Origin: Branchiostoma floridae
Lineage: Eukaryota; Chordata; Leptocardii; Amphioxiformes; Branchiostomatidae
Assembly (NCBI RefSeq): GCF_000003815.2
Contig: NC_049988.1
Coordinates: forward strand, 19,341,270 to 19,405,269
Reading direction: 5' to 3'
Length of the DNA: 64,000 nucleotides
Below the pieces are notes generated by a model. That model did no database searches. It was not told the DNA's origin and was given only the letters and a program-made list of their open reading frames with translations. The position numbers and the translations under genes were made by a program. How positions within the stretch are numbered: the first letter of the stretch is position 1; each line of letters begins with the position of its first letter. Below are positions 35,816 to 47,178 of the stretch, piece by piece.

Positions 35816-38800
35816 CTAAGGAGCAGGTCTGATCTTCATGACAGAAGCCTTGATGGAGTACTGGTGAGCTGCCCACGCTTGCCATTCTATACCATGTTCA
35901 TCCGTCCCCCCGCCGCCATGCTTGTACGGCTGGTTCAGGTTAACGTTGTCACAATACTTATACCACCAACCACCACGACCACCATTTTGAGTTGCGCAGT
36001 TACCGCCGTAGTAGTCGTTATCCTGGTCGTGTGTTGAAAATCTGCTACCATCATGGGCGCTTAACCCTTGCCCACCATCCCCAGCAGTGCCGCTATAGGT
36101 ACCAACATGCAGACGGTACTTTGCTGCCTCATCCTCGATATAGAACCTGTCATATTCAGCGTATACCGTTTCTGAGGACCAATTCTCGAGATCAATGCGC
36201 AGAATGTATACCTTCTCGTTAGAGATCTGATAGATCTTGTCGTTTCCGAGCCAAAATTCGCCGACAAGAGCCCCAAACCCAATTTTGTAACTTGTCCAGT
36301 CCTTAGCAAAATCTACATAACCGTCGAAGCGCTTCTGGAAGACAGTCCAGCCGCCGACTCCGGCTTCCATCTCACAGTAGACCCGGAACGAGGCTCCGGC
36401 GGCGTCTGGCTGGATGGTGTAGAGACCGCTGGTGGTGTGGCCTGCCTTGTAGACGTCGTCACAATCTGCAAAGCAAGGTTTATGATATTCAAAGACATTT
36501 TAAAACAATCTCCAGAACTGGATAAGATCAGAAGATTTACGTTAGCATAGCAACTATTAAACATGATTTTTATATGAGATTGCATCCTTGTCCAGTTGTA
36601 GAGATTAAATTGTTTTTCAAGTCTTTAAATATTGTTTATCTAGATGTCTAGCCTCCATAAACACATTAAGTGCATAATAGATAATAAACCTGTACATCCT
36701 GTACATCGCTTCAGCTGAAAAGAGATGCAGGTTGGTGGTACCTTTCATTTTCGGTGGGTCAGGAGTCGGAACAGGAATTTCGGGGGTACCGGGCGGTCCG
36801 GGAGGTCCGGGCGGTCCGGGAGGTCCAACCGCTCCATCGCGCCCGTCTCTCCCGTCTCTGCCGGGAGGCCCCTGAAGACAGCCTGTATGTAGAAGTGCGT
36901 TAGTCTAACGTCCAGGCAGATGTGAAGATTCTGGTCCTTATATAGGCTTGGATATTTGCAATTTTATGGTTACCCAATGCCAATCAATCAGGACAAGACT
37001 TTCATTTGCAGCCACAACGTCTGGTTTTAGATGTTTAAGTTATACACAGACACTGACAGGATGAACACTGGTACTGAAACATTAAGTCAACATTTTCGAT
37101 ACTTGAGGTACGATTTGTAAGCATACTCCGTTTTTTTCTGATAGACGGTGCACTTTCTTTTACATATCTGTTTTCAGCAAAACAAGAAGTTATGTTTGCT
37201 TGTTTGCTAAGTTCGTCTTTACCTCCAAACGGCATTGTCAGGCTGTTCGCGGCTCTCTTCCCCCTGTGGTGCATGCCGGGATCAGATTGAGTATCGGGGC
37301 TGAAGGCACCATCCGCCGACTGGAAGAGAAAGCCAATTACTTTTATTACCATGCATTTATATACTATAATAATATAGTGTACTATATACTTGTATGGTAT
37401 AAAATAGCTCGCGTTGTTACAAAAAACACACTAAAAATCTAAACACAATACCGCCTGGGTCCTCAATTTCCTTTTAATGTTAATAAACCATTTTTATTCC
37501 TTCGTTCTCTTTATCCTTCCTTCCGTCAATAATCAGTCATCCTTTCATTCATTCATTAAACACTAGGTATTTTAAACTACATTAACAATACTAGCATTTG
37601 CAAAACGTTTTGGTACACAATATCAAACTATACTTAACCGTGTAATAAATATTATACAATGCACTTGTAACAAACAGACTAGACTAGAATAACAATGTAT
37701 ACTTTACTTTGCTAAAACTATAGTAATACTAAGCGTATACTGTATCATGCTAACCTGTAGTATAGTATGTACATGTAGTCGTTTGACCACGTCTCAGTTT
37801 TCAACTGAAGAGCTAACCGTTTGGGCTTCTCATAAATTTTGATTTACGTTTAAAAAATTGCTAAACCTGTTCCATTGTCTTAAACAAAGATGTAGCATTT
37901 CACAGAGTTGAAAATGGCTTACATATATTTCACAACTAGAAATAGATATAAAACATTGTACTGCAACCGTCAGCAGATTTTTAATAGCCTCTGCTCCACA
38001 ATACCCTGTCTGACGTTTATCTAGTGCAATTATTTCAGCCAATTAGACCTAATTTTTTAAAGGTTGAGAATTTATGCAGGGAAACGTGCACCTAGCAGAT
38101 TTCACTCACTATAAATATGTAGTCGTTTGACCATGCTTCACAGTTGTCATCCAAGTGGTATTAGTGACCCACCCATGATAACTGTTTGGGGTTCTAAACA
38201 ATTTTAATCTACAAAAAACAATATCCTGAACCAGTACCTTAGTCTTGAGCAAAGAAGTAGTTTTTACAGGACTGAAAACAGCTAACATATACTTTAGATT
38301 TAAAAATCGACATAAAACATAAAACAGATATCACAACCTGCAGATATTATCAATCGTCACTTCCCAACAAGCCACATGTCAACAAGGTCCTGTCTGACGT
38401 TTGAGTGGTTTAATTATTTCACTCAATTAGATCTAATCCAGAAAATGTTGATGCCAGAGTTGACCTTTTTTTCATGGGTTTGTGCAAAAAAAACGTGCAA
38501 TCATGAGCTGATTTCGTTCGTTCATACTTTTGTGCCAGACATGGTTTAAATTTGCTTGAAGGCTATCCATACACAAGTATCCTAATTAACAATCAAAAGA
38601 AGATGAAAGTGTTAACATTTTTACCTCAGTGCTCTCCACAGGACTGTTGCTTTCCCAGGACTCGTCTTTATCCAGACCCTCCAGCGACGCGATGCGATCT
38701 AAGATCTGGTCGTTGCGCTCTTCGAGGGACGCGACTAGCTGCTTGAGTTGCCAGATCTGCAGCAGCAGTACCGCCACCAGCGCCGAGACGACCAGCACGA

Positions 38801-38912
38801 CGGCCGCGGCGAAGGCGGTCTGCACCGCCGCCGGGCGCACACGGGACCTCCGGTCAGCATACACGGGCCCGCCAAGCGTCAGGTCACCGTTCATCAGCTT
38901 ATCTGTACTCAT
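35816..38912 (-). CDS. Gene 3 (type B): ficolin-like type II membrane protein, short collagen segment
   Basis: Exons, in gene order: 38912-38625 (ATG, 96 codons), 37319-37223 (linker), 36882-36742 (collagen), 36465-35816 (FReD, TAG). All junctions are GT-AG and in phase, giving 391 aa. Exon 1 has a short tail (MSTDKLMNGDL, then YADRRSRVR), a hydrophobic helix rich in Ala/Val/Leu, and an amphipathic WQLKQLVASLEERNDQILDR stalk. The basic residues before the helix predict type II topology. The linker ends with HHRGKRAANS, a furin-like R-G-K-R site. The collagen exon is only 47 codons, with about nine uninterrupted triplets ([13 protein letters not shown]), then a Pro-rich TPEIPVPTPDPP. The FReD has [19 protein letters not shown] and ends KIRPAP. 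The likely role is a membrane or shed pattern-recognition lectin, inferred from ficolins and FIBCD1. Confidence 0.88.
37350..38580. other. First intron of gene 3
   Basis: AT-rich and non-coding, paralogous to the gene 5 intron at 57130-58270 (shared ACGTGCA, GTAGTCGTTTGACC-type and TCAATTAGATCTAATC words). The TTCC expansion seen in gene 5 corresponds here only to scattered TTCCTTC near 37500-37560. No gene is seen. Confidence 0.45.
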
Positions 38913-39198
38913 CTTTTACAGCTTAAGGGCAATTAAGCAAGGCTTCAATATAATAAAGTTACGATAGTTTTAAGCAAACTGAAGCAAATTCTACCCTTAA
39001 ACTCTGAGGCACTGCGCTGACTGGCTGTATGTAGTAGCGCTCAGCGACTGAAGATATCTTTTCAGTAAACTTTCAGATATAATCTTCAAGAACCTTGTCG
39101 AACAATAAACTGGGGAAATCCCTTGTAGTTTTTTTCTTGGAAAAATGTCGTTCCCTATTGTTTGTCAGCCCCGCTGCTTCCTCATACGTCATAAGTGT

Positions 39199-39210
39199 GC
39201 ATATATAATG
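39199..39210 (-). promoter_or_regulatory. Putative TATA box of gene 3
   Basis: On the gene strand CATTATATATGCACAC lies about 290 bp upstream of the ATG. The same block, with the flanking AATCAGT and TACGTCAT-like words, is conserved about 300 bp upstream of the gene 5 ATG. Conservation is partly due to shared ancestry, so function is inferred. Confidence 0.4.
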
Positions 39211-39440
39211 ACTGATTAAAGTTGTTTTCGTCGAAGTCAGGAGTATTCTGCTGAATCCCGCCAGGTGAACAGGTCGCAGGTCACACTTGTTTTTTAGACT
39301 GATTAGAAAACCCGTTCAGCCGCTCATGGCGTAGAGCGTCTAGAGGTATCCTGGTGCCTGAGGCATCAACCCTGACCTTAGACAAAGGGTTTATATCTTG
39401 AGATGAAATAACAACAATTCTTATATACGCAACGCAAGAC

Positions 39441-39650
39441 TTGGTCTTTCTAATTAGTATTGGTCTATGTCATGACCAACAAGACGTCATTTGCGATAAA
39501 CTCGGTGTTATAGAGCGACCCCTCCTTCCTCGCCCACCACCTACTCTGCCCTGCACAAAGTGTCCCAGACTATTCCACACTGCTCTGGGCCTGAGCAGTC
39601 ACGTCAGACATACCCACCAACAATCAGCAAATGAGACAGGATGGACATGA
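39441..39650 (+). pseudogene. C2H2 zinc-finger-like remnant, probably transposon-derived
   Basis: A 69-codon frame ends LPCTKCPRLFHTALGLSSHV then RHTHQQSANETGWT-stop. C-x2-C-x12-H-x4-H is a zinc-finger pattern, and the GL-x-SH core resembles C-terminal fingers of non-LTR elements. No upstream coding context is visible. A near-identical copy is at 59498-59707. Confidence 0.35.
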
Positions 39651-39870
39651 ACTAATGCTCGGTCACGAGTGGACGCCGATGATGGTGTTTATTCTAATTA
39701 TTTTGGACGCTTATGGCTGTTTTGTGTGACGTTACAGACACAAGCCTAATTTGGCAGTGTTGCCATCGGCGGTCTTCAACCCAGTAGAAAAACCTGTCGC
39801 TCTGCCGATCGTCGTTTTGGGATGAACCTTCAACTCTGACCCCGCCAGAGGTGAACTTGCTATGCTGCTA

Positions 39871-40048
39871 CAGTCAAACCTGTCTATAGCGGCCACTCAA
39901 GGGACCAGGCAAATTTGGCCACTATAGACAGGTGGCCTCTGTATAGAGGTGGCAACTTGTAGATAAAATACCCAAGGAACCGACAAAAAGTGGCCACTAT
40001 GGACAGGTGGCCCCTCTGTAGAGGTGGCCCCTAATACAGGTTTGACTG
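39871..40048. mobile_element. 178-bp MITE with TA target duplication
   Basis: It begins CAGTCAAACCTGT and ends ACAGGTTTGACTG, perfect 13-bp inverted termini, with TA on each side (39869-39870 and 40049-40050). The interior has repeated TGGCCACTATRGACAGGTGG words in both orientations. The paralogous site near 59922 reads GCTGCTATCTG with no insert. A TA duplication suggests mobilisation by a Tc1/mariner-type transposase. Confidence 0.9.
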
Positions 40049-40274
40049 TATCTGTCTTTCTTGTTGTACATTTAAACAGAAAATGACGTCGTGACTTGTT
40101 AACTTGAAATATCTGTTAAAATTTCAATCTATCCTGGATACAACATATTAAATATATTAGAATTTAAAAAAATGTCTGAAATTTACAGCCAAGAAAAACT
40201 CGGGAACATCATTGAGCACGTGTAGCTGTCCCTGGTGCTGAAATGCCATTTTCATGTGATGCTGTAATTGCGCC

Positions 40275-40562
40275 TTGGCTGGACTAGCAAACAGCGCCAC
40301 CATGCGATATGTGTTGGTGTGGCAGGCCCTTGAGCAGAGGTCACGCGAAGACATTCCACACCACAGTGTAGAATGGGAGTCAAACTCAGACGATGCTGTA
40401 ATATCTACTAAAAATGAGGATGCCATTCCTTCTCCCAAATATATGGACCATCGTTGTTGTTTCCTATCAGATGAAGATTATAAATATCTTGCTAAAAGAT
40501 GTGAAATGTTCAAAAAGGTGCAGAGTTATAGTTATAATATGCTCTTGTATTTTTGTAGCTGA
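40275..40562 (+). other. Open frame shared by two segmental copies, probably not a gene
   Basis: A 95-codon frame here and an 86-codon frame at 60149-60409 share MAGLANSATMRYVLVWQAL and HRCCFLSDEDYKYLAKRCEM. About ten amino-acid differences occur in 86 positions. Few silent changes are visible, which argues against protein constraint. It may be a decayed exon. Related sequence also occurs near 29300-29500 and 54050-54250 with the frame broken. Confidence 0.2.
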
Positions 40563-41478
40563 ACTGCTGCTTCTTAGGTTATTCCTGTCCTTTCTCTTTT
40601 CTGCATCTTTGCCCCTAAATATGTTTCATTGAACTCACCTATCTTCCTACCTTTCCGTGTATATGTGCATCATTGTACACCATGTTGGTCATATCTGTAT
40701 CAAACACACTCTTGGAAACAAATACCATGTACACCTTATTTCATTTTCACCAGAAGTATATTTGAGTGAGCTATAATGGTCATCAATTGCACCTATGGCG
40801 CTGTGCAATGACAGAAAACAGAAGTGCAGAACTTCCTATGTAATATGCTTATATCCTGTAGTGTTCTTCTAACATGTCTATCACCATATTCATACCATAT
40901 GATATAATTCGCAATGTATATCATGCATTGGAAAAATCGTCTCTCTCCTGTCTTTCTCTTTTTCTCTCTCTCTCCCACTCTCTCTCTCTCCCTCTGCCTG
41001 TCTGTCTGTCTCTCTGTCTGTCACTCTCTCTCTCTCTCTTTTAACTTAAACTTTGACAACTTTAATCATTTCTAATATGTCGTCTGCAGACACAACGTAA
41101 GTTTCTACATACTGGCATGATGTAAATATTGTAACCTTATTTTTCGACCTAAAAAAACTTGCATTTGCCATTATTCAACATCTCTTCACTATACATAATA
41201 TTTACTGTAACATGCACGTAATATTTCTTCTGCCATATTGCTACCATATATCATCATCACTATATATACCTTATAACATTTCATTATGTGCTATGTGTAC
41301 AACACCTTACAGGCTTCACGCTCCTAGTGTTTTTATATCATAAACAGATTACAACATTTTTTTACCACTTAGAATGCTATAATTCTCTTCCTACAAAATA
41401 AGATAAAAGTGTCTAATATGCTGTACATGTCCAAAGGTATAATGTTGCTGTTTATATTATGCTCGGTACTGTCATGCC

Positions 41479-41540
<62 letters not shown>

Positions 41541-41559
41541 TGTAGTCTTTTTGGCCAAA

Positions 41560-42420
41560 ACGTTTTCTTAATACATCTCTGAACTCTCATTCACAACTTC
41601 TAACACACCGATATACATCTTGACTTCTCCAAAATTATACAAACTATCATGATTCTATCATGTGGCATGGCTGAATACATTGCTCAACTACTGAAGCTTC
41701 CAAGACATCTGACCGCACAAATAGTAAATTCCCTTGTTTTGTCTTCATTTCAACACCTTCCCAGCAATACGATTTCCCAATCTATTTTTGTATAAAAGTG
41801 AAATTCACTAAAATGCTAACGTTACAGGCCAGTGCTACTATTAAACGTTCAAAATCAACATAACCATAAATGTACTTCTGCCACAATCACATGTGTCCAT
41901 TACAAGATTCATCGTTACACACTTCGTTAGGAGAGTAATACGAAAAAAAAGAACGGATTTATACCGTATTTTATACGTTTGGAATTAGTTAATGCACGGA
42001 ATGTTGAAATTGTAGAATGAGTTTAGGAAATGGATTGTAACGAGTTTACTACCGTTTGGCAGTGCCATCTTTTGATCACTTTTCAAACTGCAGTAAAAAT
42101 GATTACTGGTATACTTTGCGCGGAAGCCGTGCGAAACTCACTCTCCCGGCATAAGAGACCCTTAGCCCGTGTTGAAAATCGTGAATCAGTGCTCACGCAA
42201 AAAAAAAAGTTAGCGCTGCTAGAAGTATTCAAAGGAGGCTAACTTCGCGCTAGATCCACGTGCACGTCTAAATTAGGTCTTGGTTCTCACCTACCCAGTT
42301 TCATGTAACACGAGTGCTTTGAGCCATGGAAAATTATCTATGCCAAAGAACAACATTTTGTTCAAGAGGCGCCCTTAGCAGGCATCTTAGGTGGCTGTAT
42401 GGGGATGGACATTAGTGCGG
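41560..42420. repeat. Spacer downstream of gene 4, copy of 34430-35290
   Basis: Nearly identical to the spacer downstream of gene 3 (CTACCGTTTGGCAGTGCCAT, GCTAGATCCACGTGCACGTC). It contains no supportable gene. Confidence 0.6.
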
Positions 42421-42424
42421 CGTA

Positions 42425-42534
42425 TGTGTGTGTGTGTGTGTGTACGTATGTGAGGGAGTGTGTGTGTGTGTGTGTATGCGAGTGTATGTGTGTGTGCATG
42501 TATGTGTATGTGCGTGTGTGTATGTGTGCGTGTA

Positions 42535-42588
<54 letters not shown>

Positions 42589-42597
42589 GTGTGGGTG
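42425..42597. repeat. (GT)n microsatellite downstream of gene 4
   Basis: A TG tract with ACGTATGTGAGGGAGTG and GCGAGTG interruptions identical to those downstream of gene 3, then a pure run of about 50 bp at 42540-42590. Confidence 0.92.
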
Positions 42598-42974
42598 GAG
42601 GGGACGCGCAAGAAATTTTTTATTCTCATGAATGTCGACTACGTAGTACAGTTTATGCCACGTTCATAATGCTCCCTGTGTACACATTACACACCATTGC
42701 CAACACAATTCACGTTTTAGAAGAAGATTTGTCGAAATATGCGCTGGATTGAAATTTTATCTCACCGTGAAAGGGCTCGTGCAGACAGAATCAAGAAAGT
42801 CAAGTGAGGCGGTTGTTAACATAGCATTGTTAAGAGATTTGCTCCAGCATAGCTCTTCATAAAGGCAGCTCAAAAGGAACATTACGTTAAGAAGCTGTTA
42901 GCAGAATGCGTTCGAAGAAAATATTTGCTAGATGCAAACGGCAGATCGTGGGGTTAGTTATTGGTTGGTTGTCT

Positions 42975-45900
42975 CTAAGGAGCAGGTCTGATCTTCATGA
43001 AAGAAGACTTGATGGAGTACTGGTGAGCTGACCACGCTGACCACTCTATACCATGTGTATAAGTCCCCCCGCCGCCATGCTTGTACGGCTGGTTCAGGTT
43101 GGCGCGGTTACAAGCATTATACCACCAACCACCACGACCGCCCCAAATATTTGCGCAGTTATGGCCCGAAATACCGTCGTTATCCTGGTCGTGTGTTGAA
43201 AATCTGCTACCATCATGATAGCTTAACCCGTACCCACCATCCCCAGCAGTGCCGCTATAGGTACCAACATGCAGACGGTACTTCGCTGCTTCATCCTCGA
43301 TATAGAAACTATCATATTCAGCATATACCGTTTCCGAGGACCAATTTTCGAGATCAATGCGCAGAAGGTATGCCTTCTCGTTGGAAATCTGATAGATTTT
43401 GTCGTTTCCGAGCCAAAACTCACTGCTGAGGTCCCCAAACCCATTTTTGTAAGTTTCCCAGTCATTAGCAAAATCTACAGAACCGTCAAAGCGTTTCTGG
43501 AGGACAGTCCAGCCGCCGGCCCCAGCTTCCATCTCACAGTAGACCCGGAACAAGGCTCCGGCGGCGTCTGGATGGATGGTGTAGACACCGCTGGTGGTGT
43601 GGCCAGCCTTGTAGACGTCGTCACAATCTGTAAGTCATTTAAATTTACATTTTAACGTACATGTACATCAAAGGAAACATAAAAGGAATGAAGTTTATCT
43701 AAAAATATTGAACTTGTCATGTTAACAATGACTTACGAAAGTCAGTGTTTGCAGAAAACCAAGTCAAATGTATGAAGATTGTGCCAAATCTAGAATGAAA
43801 GGAAAGTCGACAGAGAATTATACATACCTCTCATTGGCTGCGGGTTGACAGCGTTACTGGAACAATTACAGCTTCCTGGAGGTTCAGAAAGTCCGAAAGG
43901 GAAAATAGTCATTTCAACAAGTTGCACAAAAACACAATTTTGCCTCATAATAGACTAATGGTGCATTAAAGCCAGTTCCGGTTTTGATCCTTGTTTAGGC
44001 CGACATGGCTTGAAGTTGAGTGCTGAAATCATTATTTGTTAATTCCATAGAAAAGATGCTCTCGACATATTAGCAACGCACAGCCACTAGTGCATCTAAC
44101 TAACACCTAGACCCTAGACATGAAAGCTATTAAATGGGAAGGATACTTGTATTGCTCAATATGAGACTTCCAGTATGACCTACGTCACAATTTCGACCTA
44201 CGTCACCGGGGCCCGGCCGGGCAGCTTTGAAGAACGAAAAGTATGATATCAAAGACACCAAACTACACAAGACGTTAATAGAATAGTCGAGGGCATTATT
44301 TGTGCATATTTTTACGTTTAACATTTCATTTTCATTTCCAAGAATTAACAGTCCGACCGGGCCCGGTTTGGAAATGTGACGTTAGCCTAACAGTTGAAAA
44401 TCCTGAACAGGGCGTTGTAAGTTAAAAAAAAAAAACCCATTACATTGCGTATGACAAACAGGCACTTTACCACCAAACGGCAGAGTGAGACTGTTGGCGG
44501 CTCCCTTAGCCCTGCGGCGGCCGGTTGGATCAGATCGGACGGGCGGCCGGCCCCCGCTCTCCGGCCCGTCTGCTGAAAGGCGGAGCGTCTCGGGAAGGAA
44601 CACAACGTCTGCCTATGCTAACGATGCTGCTCAATATAGCATCACAAATAATAGAATAAAAATGGAAAAACAACTTACCTGGCGTTTTACTCATCTCGTA
44701 AAGACGCTGCTCCAAGGCGGCGGTTCGGTTTCGCTCCTTGTCTAGGTCACGGCGCATGTCGTCTCGGTCGCGCTTCAAGGCGTCAACAGTGGTGGCCAGT
44801 TGGCGCATGTCGTCTCGGTCGCGCTTCAAGGCGTCAACAGTGGTGGCCAGTCGGCGCATGTCGTCTCGGTCGCGCTTCAAGGCGTCAACAGTGGTGGACA
44901 GTTGGCGCATGTCGTCTCGGTCGCGCTTCAAAGCGTCAACAGTGGTGGACAGTTGGCGCATGTCGTCTCGGTCGCGCTTCAAGGCGTCAACAGTGGTGGA
45001 CATGTCGTCATGGTTGCGCTTGAAATCGTCAACAGTGGTGGACAGTTGTGATATCTCCTGAAAATTTATAAGCGCACGTCAGACTTCCAACCGTAAAAAA
45101 CAAGATGAAAAAGCAGAACGTTCCTGCTTAATGGACTCAATAAAGTTTGATAAACAGAACATGCACGCATGCGCAGGAACAAAATTATGTCAGAAAAAGT
45201 GATTTACAACAGGCTTTGGGCACAGGGGTATTTACCTCTTTATTGATGAACGTCAGAGGGGCGAGTCCCACACCGACTAAACTAAGCATCACGGCAATAC
45301 CGGCGATCATGCAGCTGCGGTGGGAGCGGATGAAGCTAAAGAGAGCACCGCGGCCGCTGGCTTCAACCTGATACGTGCGGTCTGTTAGAAAACAAGAGCT
45401 TTTAAAACAAGAAATGTTTTGTTAAAACGCTGAACTGAAATTTTCAACACAAAAGTTGGAATTACCCAAATTTTTGAATGTCCAACTCTATTCTTTATCA
45501 AGGAATGACATCAGACTGGAATTGGACTGTCAAAAATCTGGGGAAATCCAACTTTTGTGCTGTAAATCAAAATTCAACTTTAAACCTGAATAGATAAATT
45601 GAAGACTCCTGAATGGCTCTTGAATAACCTAGTGTTAGCATACCCTCCAGGCATCTTGTTTGGACCGGTTAAATGATGTAAATGAATTGTTGTGTATTAT
45701 GATATAGCCAGGCGATCAGACCCCTCAGGAAGGAATGATCATGAATACAGTACAGCAAAAGTTTTTTAAAAGTTTGACATGCCTCCAGCTGTCTTATCTG
45801 GTAATGTAAAAAAGTTGTTGTGTAATATATAATGGTTTATTATTTCGAATAACCCACTGTAAATAACTGTACATAATCCAGGGAGGCTCAAGCCCTTCTC

Positions 45901-47178
45901 GGCATGTCATTTCTGAATTAGATGAATTTAAAATAAATTAGGAAAAACACAAAGTGAAACACATTACATAATAGCAAATAATCAATCAATAGACTAAGTT
46001 AGTGACGGAGCCGATTGATAGATTGCTAAGATGTACAACAAGGTAGAGACGAATAAATTCAGGAAATTTATTTGTTTAACATACGAATAACTAACCAAGC
46101 TTGTCGATATTAGAAGTATGATTGATTCTTTGAACTGCTTAACAATATTACTATCGGTAACATTTGGTGCCTTGTCGCTTAGCATTTAATCTCTACCAGA
46201 CACACAAAACAAAAGATTATTACATGATGTACTTTTTTTAACTTTTCGGCCAGTTTGTTGAAGTTTCATAATCTAAGATGGCGTCCATGGATTGCTTAAG
46301 AGATCAGATCTGTCACAAATATCTCAAGAATATACTAATTATCAGTTTGTGGTCGTACGGCAATCGTGATCAGACGCTGGAATACACGACGGTTGCATGA
46401 AAAACAAAAACACAGGATAGGTTTTACCTGCTCTGGAGACGTACAAAGCGTTGGGTATACTCGCAGCGGCGTCCGCAATTGATCGCCAATCAGTCTGGGG
46501 CTGCTGCATGGGTGTGGTGCCTGGAGGAAAAAAATGGCGCGTGTGATGTGATGAAATCAATATAACATTATTTTCACAAGTATCTATCTATTAAATATCT
46601 TAGTTTCATTTTATTAACAACACAAACGCGTCTGCTGCAAATGGATACCTATAAAACTGCATGATATAACTGTAGCAATATTTTAGTTTATGGCTTTTCA
46701 AAAGTACGTTTCATCTTGAGGTGCGGTGCTGGTTCCAATGTTTATGTTTTCAGCCTATTGCACCAACTGTGCTGGATTACTGTTCCTTTACGTGCATTGG
46801 TTTGACGACTGAAGACTAATCTATAAGTTAAGGTTTGCTGCTAAACGGGGATTTACTTTACCAACCGAAATGGTGGATGCACCCCTCAATATACCATGCC
46901 CCAAGAGGGGTTCACACTTCATTCATATGAGAAGGTAGTAGGGTCACTTAATACGTATACTACTTGTGCCCCCACTGGTATATAAAGAATATTGTTATAA
47001 GAATGCATCTTCCGAGCTTCATGCCTCGACTAAATTATATCTGAATCTTAGACAAAAGAAAACACGTTGTGCACCAAGCAAGGCACTTGGTAATTATAAA
47101 TCTCAATATTTGTCATTACATAGAATTGTGTTTACCTGCGCCATCACTAGTTTGGGACTGCTGTTGATCTCCCGGCAT
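42975..47178 (-). CDS. Gene 4 (type A): FReD membrane protein with long coiled coil, collagen nearly lost
   Basis: Exons, in gene order: 47178-47136 ([17 protein letters not shown]), 46520-46428 (QQPQTDW exon, same protein sequence as gene 1), 45381-45236 (TM), 45057-44679 (coiled coil, 126 codons), 44572-44471 (linker, donor GTAAAG), 43627-42975 (FReD). This is in frame and gives 471 aa. The stalk has five to six tandem [14 protein letters not shown]-type repeats, the longest of the three type A stalks. The linker reads RRRAKGAAN, so the furin-like site is destroyed. The collagen exon is reduced to a remnant. A CCTCCAG acceptor inside it (43875-43828) would add 16 in-frame residues, GSCNCSSNAVNPQPMR. 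The FReD has [23 protein letters not shown] and KIRPAP. The likely product stays on the membrane, in the manner of FIBCD1. Confidence 0.82.
43828..43892 (-). pseudogene. Collagen-exon remnant of gene 4
   Basis: GLSEPPGSC then NCSSNAVNPQPMR is followed by an intact GTATGT donor. All upstream Gly-X-Y triplets are gone, with the break at the same point as in gene 2. It may be retained as a 48-nt micro-exon through a CCTCCAG acceptor that preserves phase 1. Confidence 0.6.

Larger units (their letters stand above)
39370..41560. repeat. Segmental duplication upstream of gene 3 (copy of 59430-61330)
   Basis: Long near-identical stretches (for example GCAACGCAAGACTTGGTCTT at 39429 and 59485) continue through the zinc-finger-like frame and the spacer block to the 3' flank of the next type A gene. 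Differences include the 178-bp MITE present only here and a long AT microsatellite (41485-41537) that is nearly absent at 61320. Confidence 0.75.
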
